Shown in pieces: positions 51,966-54,649 of a stretch of DNA of 54,649 nucleotides (the stretch's first letter is position 1; each line of letters starts with the position of its first letter). Below the pieces are notes generated by a model. That model searched no databases. It was not told the DNA's origin and worked only from the letters and a program-made list of their open reading frames with translations. Source of the stretch: Verrucomicrobiales bacterium (GTDB lineage Bacteria; Verrucomicrobiota; Verrucomicrobiia; Verrucomicrobiales; DEV007); the NCBI GenBank assembly GCA_024638765.1, contig JAHEJT010000018.1:1-54649 (forward strand), read 5' to 3'. A program made the translations under genes and the position numbers.

Positions 51966-54160
51966 TGCGCGCTTTCGACAGCGGAAGCCACCGGGGCATT
52001 ACCGTGCTCCTCTTCGAACTCCCGGATGACCTCCAGGAAATCTTCGAGATATCGCTCCGCTTTTACTTCACCGACGCCACGAATGCGCTTGCCTGCCTCC
52101 ATCGTGCGCGGCCGCAAGCGAGTGAAAAACTCCAGGGTGGCATTGCTGAAAATCACGTAAGCCGGGACGTTGCCCGCTTCTTTCGCCAGCGTATTGCGCT
52201 TCTTCTTGAGCCGCTGGAAAAGCTCGTCATCGAACCCAAGTTCCTGCAGCGCTTCCGGCTCCGCCCCCCCGGTCACCGGGGAAGCCTTGGTCCCTTGACG
52301 CGCCGACATCTGCGGCCAACGCATCTTTATCTCGGCTTCTCCGCGCATCGCGGCGTCGCCTCTTTCCGTCAGGGTCACCAGTGGATAATCCCCATGGCTG
52401 GTTTCCAGAAGACCAGCCTTGAGCATCTCGCGGAACAATCCATTAAGATAAGCTGAACCATACTGTTTCAGGATCCCATAGGTGCTCAACTCGTCGAGCC
52501 GCGCGTTGAGCACTTCCTGCGACCGGCTTCCCAGGAGCATCTGCACCACCCGGCCGCGGCCAAAGCGGCCCGTCCAGCCTGTGCCCGCCCGGCGAGACAT
52601 GCGGGCGACCCCGCTTAAAGCCTTGCGCACGATGACCGCCTCTTCCTCGCTGGGCGCCCTCAGAGCTTCGCTCCCGCCCTGCAGGCAGCTGTCGCAGTTG
52701 CCGCAGGGTTCGGTGTTCTTCTCTCCAAAGTAACCAAGAATCCATTGCTGACGGCACTCGTCGCAATACGAAAACTCCACCATCGCCTTGAGCTTTTCCC
52801 GGTCGCGGCGCTCTTTCTCGAGCAGGCTCTCCTGATCGATTTCCAGATTCTCCGCAGTCACATCCGGTTGGGTCAGGCGTGTCCCCCGCACCCGTTCACC
52901 CGGAATATCGAATCGCTCCAGGTGTCCCGCACGCACCAGATGAGAAATCGCCGAGCTTACCGCCATGGTGTTCTTGGCCGAGATGCGATCTGCCAAATCA
53001 TTGATGGAGCGCCGCACCTCGCCCGCGTCATCCGCCCATTCCCCTAAAGCCCGGTAAACATCCTGGATGACTTTGAGACCTGGATTGTTGCCCTCAATGA
53101 AAAATTCCTGGGTCCTCGTGTCCGCGTAATTAAAGAGCAATTCGCAAACCGCCGGCTCCCCGTCGCGCCCCGCGCGACCCGCTTCCTGGTAATACGCTTC
53201 CACGCTTCCAGGCACCTCAAAATGGACCACAAAGCGAACGTCCGCCCGGTCGATCCCCATCCCGAATGCGTTGGTGGCCACCACCACGTCTCTTTCTTTG
53301 CGGAGAAAGGCGTTCTGAGTCTCGCTCCGCTGTCCGTCGTCCATCCCGCCGTGATACGCCACGGAAGACACCTTCCAGGAATGGAGCATCTCCGCTACCT
53401 GCTCGACTTTTTTGCGCGTCGCACAGTAAACGATGCCGGTCTTATGCGCATCGATAATCGCTTTGAGCCGGTCGAACTTGTGCTGCGTCTTTTCAGTCTG
53501 CGTCACCGCAAGGCTCAGATTGGGGCGGGAAAATCCGCGAACGCATTCGAAGGGATCCCTCAATGCGAGATGCTTGAGAATATCCGCCCTGACTTCCGGG
53601 GTCGCGGTCGCGGTGAAGGCCGCGGTCTGCGGGCGCCCGAGCTCGGCCAGCGATTTTCCCAGGCGCAAATAGTCCGGCCGGAAATCGTGTCCCCACTGGG
53701 ATAAACAATGCGCTTCGTCGATTGCGAAGAGCGCAATCTCCACGTCCTCGCGCAAAGCCGAGACGAACGCCTGGCTGCGAAAGCGCTCAGGGGCGACGTA
53801 AACGAGTTTGTATTCGCCCCTTCGCATCCCTGCAATGCGTTCCTGCTGTTCCTTCCAGGAAAGAGTGCTGTTAATCAACGTGGCCTGGATCCCTTTGGCC
53901 GTCAGCCCGTCGACTTGGTCTTTCATGAGCGCAATCAGCGGGCTCACCACCAGTGTCACCCCTTCCATGACCAGGGCCGGCAATTGGTAACACAACGATT
54001 TGCCGCCACCCGTCGGCATTACCACCAACGCGTCGCGTCCCGACACGATTGCGGAAACCACTTGGGCCTGCCCGTCGAGAAACTTCCGGAATCCGAAGTG
54101 TGCTTCCAGCGCGTCCTCGGGACTCTTGATCGGAATCTGGGTGGAGCCGTCCGCTGGCAT
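51962..54160 (-). CDS. recQ: ATP-dependent DNA helicase RecQ
   Basis: 732 aa from the ATG at 54160; 54211 is an alternative. It unwinds DNA in repair and recombination. Motif I VVMPTGGGKSLCYQLPA, the DEAH box FAIDEAHCLSQWGHDF, motif VI YYQEAGRAGRDGEP, the zinc site (CDECRQQW, GNCDSC), the RQC winged helix and a C-terminal HRDC domain (YVIFSNATLEFFTRLRP) all appear in order. The stop overlaps gluQ by GTGA. No LexA-type box lies upstream. Confidence 0.93.
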   Translation of the reverse strand: MPADGSTQIPIKSPEDALEAHFGFRKFLDGQAQVVSAIVSGRDALVVMPTGGGKSLCYQLPALVMEGVTLVVSPLIALMKDQVDGLTAKGIQATLINSTLSWKEQQERIAGMRRGEYKLVYVAPERFRSQAFVSALREDVEIALFAIDEAHCLSQWGHDFRPDYLRLGKSLAELGRPQTAAFTATATPEVRADILKHLALRDPFECVRGFSRPNLSLAVTQTEKTQHKFDRLKAIIDAHKTGIVYCATRKKVEQVAEMLHSWKVSSVAYHGGMDDGQRSETQNAFLRKERDVVVATNAFGMGIDRADVRFVVHFEVPGSVEAYYQEAGRAGRDGEPAVCELLFNYADTRTQEFFIEGNNPGLKVIQDVYRALGEWADDAGEVRRSINDLADRISAKNTMAVSSAISHLVRAGHLERFDIPGERVRGTRLTQPDVTAENLEIDQESLLEKERRDREKLKAMVEFSYCDECRQQWILGYFGEKNTEPCGNCDSCLQGGSEALRAPSEEEAVIVRKALSGVARMSRRAGTGWTGRFGRGRVVQMLLGSRSQEVLNARLDELSTYGILKQYGSAYLNGLFREMLKAGLLETSHGDYPLVTLTERGDAAMRGEAEIKMRWPQMSARQGTKASPVTGGAEPEALQELGFDDELFQRLKKKRNTLAKEAGNVPAYVIFSNATLEFFTRLRPRTMEAGKRIRGVGEVKAERYLEDFLEVIREFEEEHGNAPVASAVESAQ

Positions 54161-54275
54161 TGCGTGCGATTCTACCGGGATCTCCCTCCAACTCAAGCGC
54201 GACCGCATCATCGCTCCGGATTTGCCTTTTCCACTTCCCGCCTGCGATTCATGATCCCCTTGTTTCGTGGCAACG

Positions 54276-54491
54276 ATGAGTGATCCCGACCCAGCCCCCG
54301 ATCCCCCGGAGAAGGCGCGCGACGTTTCGGACGACGAGCCCGGACCCTCGGGCGCTTCAAAGCCGCCGGTGGCAGACCAGTCCGGGGGCGCCGCCGAAGA
54401 ATCGGACGGTGAGGAGTTGTCGGCCGAAGAGCAGATGGCCCGTTACGAGGAATCCCTCAAAAACGATGACTGGGGCCACCAGCCTTGTTGA
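54276..54491 (+). CDS. Small acidic protein with DWGHQPC C-terminus
   Basis: 71 aa from the ATG at 54276 (MSDPDPAPDPPEKA). The first two-thirds are acidic and disordered. The end is ordered and looks conserved: SAEEQMARYEESLKNDDWGHQPC, with Cys as the final residue. I believe similar tails occur in other verrucomicrobial small proteins, but cannot test that. Divergent from recQ. Function unknown. Confidence 0.5.
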   Translation: MSDPDPAPDPPEKARDVSDDEPGPSGASKPPVADQSGGAAEESDGEELSAEEQMARYEESLKNDDWGHQPC

Positions 54492-54610
54492 AGACAAGAG
54501 CACCACCCGCTCGCGCTCACCCTTTCTTCATTGCCACCACTCCAACGATACCGGCACCTGGCATCCGGCATCCCGAATTAACCATGAACCATTATCGGAT
54601 AACCAGTAAC

Positions 54611-54625
54611 GCCGGCGAAGCCGGC
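54611..54625. repeat. Small hairpin at the right edge
   Basis: GCCGGC-gaa-GCCGGC is a perfect 6-bp stem. It lies in the otherwise empty last 158 nt after the small acidic protein gene; no T-run follows it. Confidence 0.5.
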
Positions 54626-54649
54626 TACCCCCTCCACCCTTCGAGCAAC

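Overview
The window is high-GC chromosomal DNA, most likely from a member of the Verrucomicrobiota. Four things point there: a 14-bp palindrome (83-96) that fits the LexA motif described for that phylum (TGTTC-N4-GAACA); a eukaryote-type UDP-glucose pyrophosphorylase; a large propeller-plus-cytochrome c protein of the kind common in Planctomycetota and Verrucomicrobiota; and a fused SecDF behind tgt and yajC. Genes are tightly packed, with many 4-nt stop/start overlaps, weak Shine-Dalgarno sites and some TTGACN-(17/18)-TANNNT promoters. I see no rRNA, tRNA, prophage or CRISPR array.

Layout. 1-3.4 kb: the start of a probably SOS-controlled gene running off the left edge, a striking AT-rich palindrome, and a secreted cytochrome c protein. 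3.4-10.4 kb: aquaporin, a LysR-type remnant, UDP-glucose pyrophosphorylase, phosphoglucose isomerase and GlnD. 10.4-16.2 kb: a TPMT-like methyltransferase, a nuclease, tgt-yajC-secDF and rpsU. 16.4-20.8 kb: a tetrapyrrole operon (ccsA/hemX-like, hemA, hemC, fused cobA-hemD). 21-25 kb: apt, a glycogen debranching enzyme and fabF.

25-35 kb, all on the minus strand, is the most interesting stretch. A small Ras-like GTPase of the MglA type sits between two Roadblock/LC7 proteins. That operon is flanked on each side by an ExbB-ExbD-TonB-like module. MglA, Roadblock partners and TolQ/TolR-type proton channels are the parts list of the Myxococcus polarity and gliding machinery. I therefore propose that this is a polarity or trans-envelope force system. 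This is inference from content and order.

35-54.6 kb: an OGG1-type glycosylase, Rex, a TPR protein, an M23 peptidase, a class I amidotransferase, a molybdopterin operon (moaA-moaC-mogA) split by a perfect-ended MITE-like element, a BamE-like lipoprotein, a transmembrane Ser/Thr kinase, a Na+/H+ antiporter, a zinc-ribbon membrane protein, a cyclophilin, recQ-gluQ, and a short acidic protein. Tgt and GluQ together imply queuosine and glutamyl-queuosine in tRNA, yet this Tgt lacks two of the usual zinc cysteines. Several intergenic regions hold inverted-repeat elements, which suggests active small mobile or REP-like sequences.
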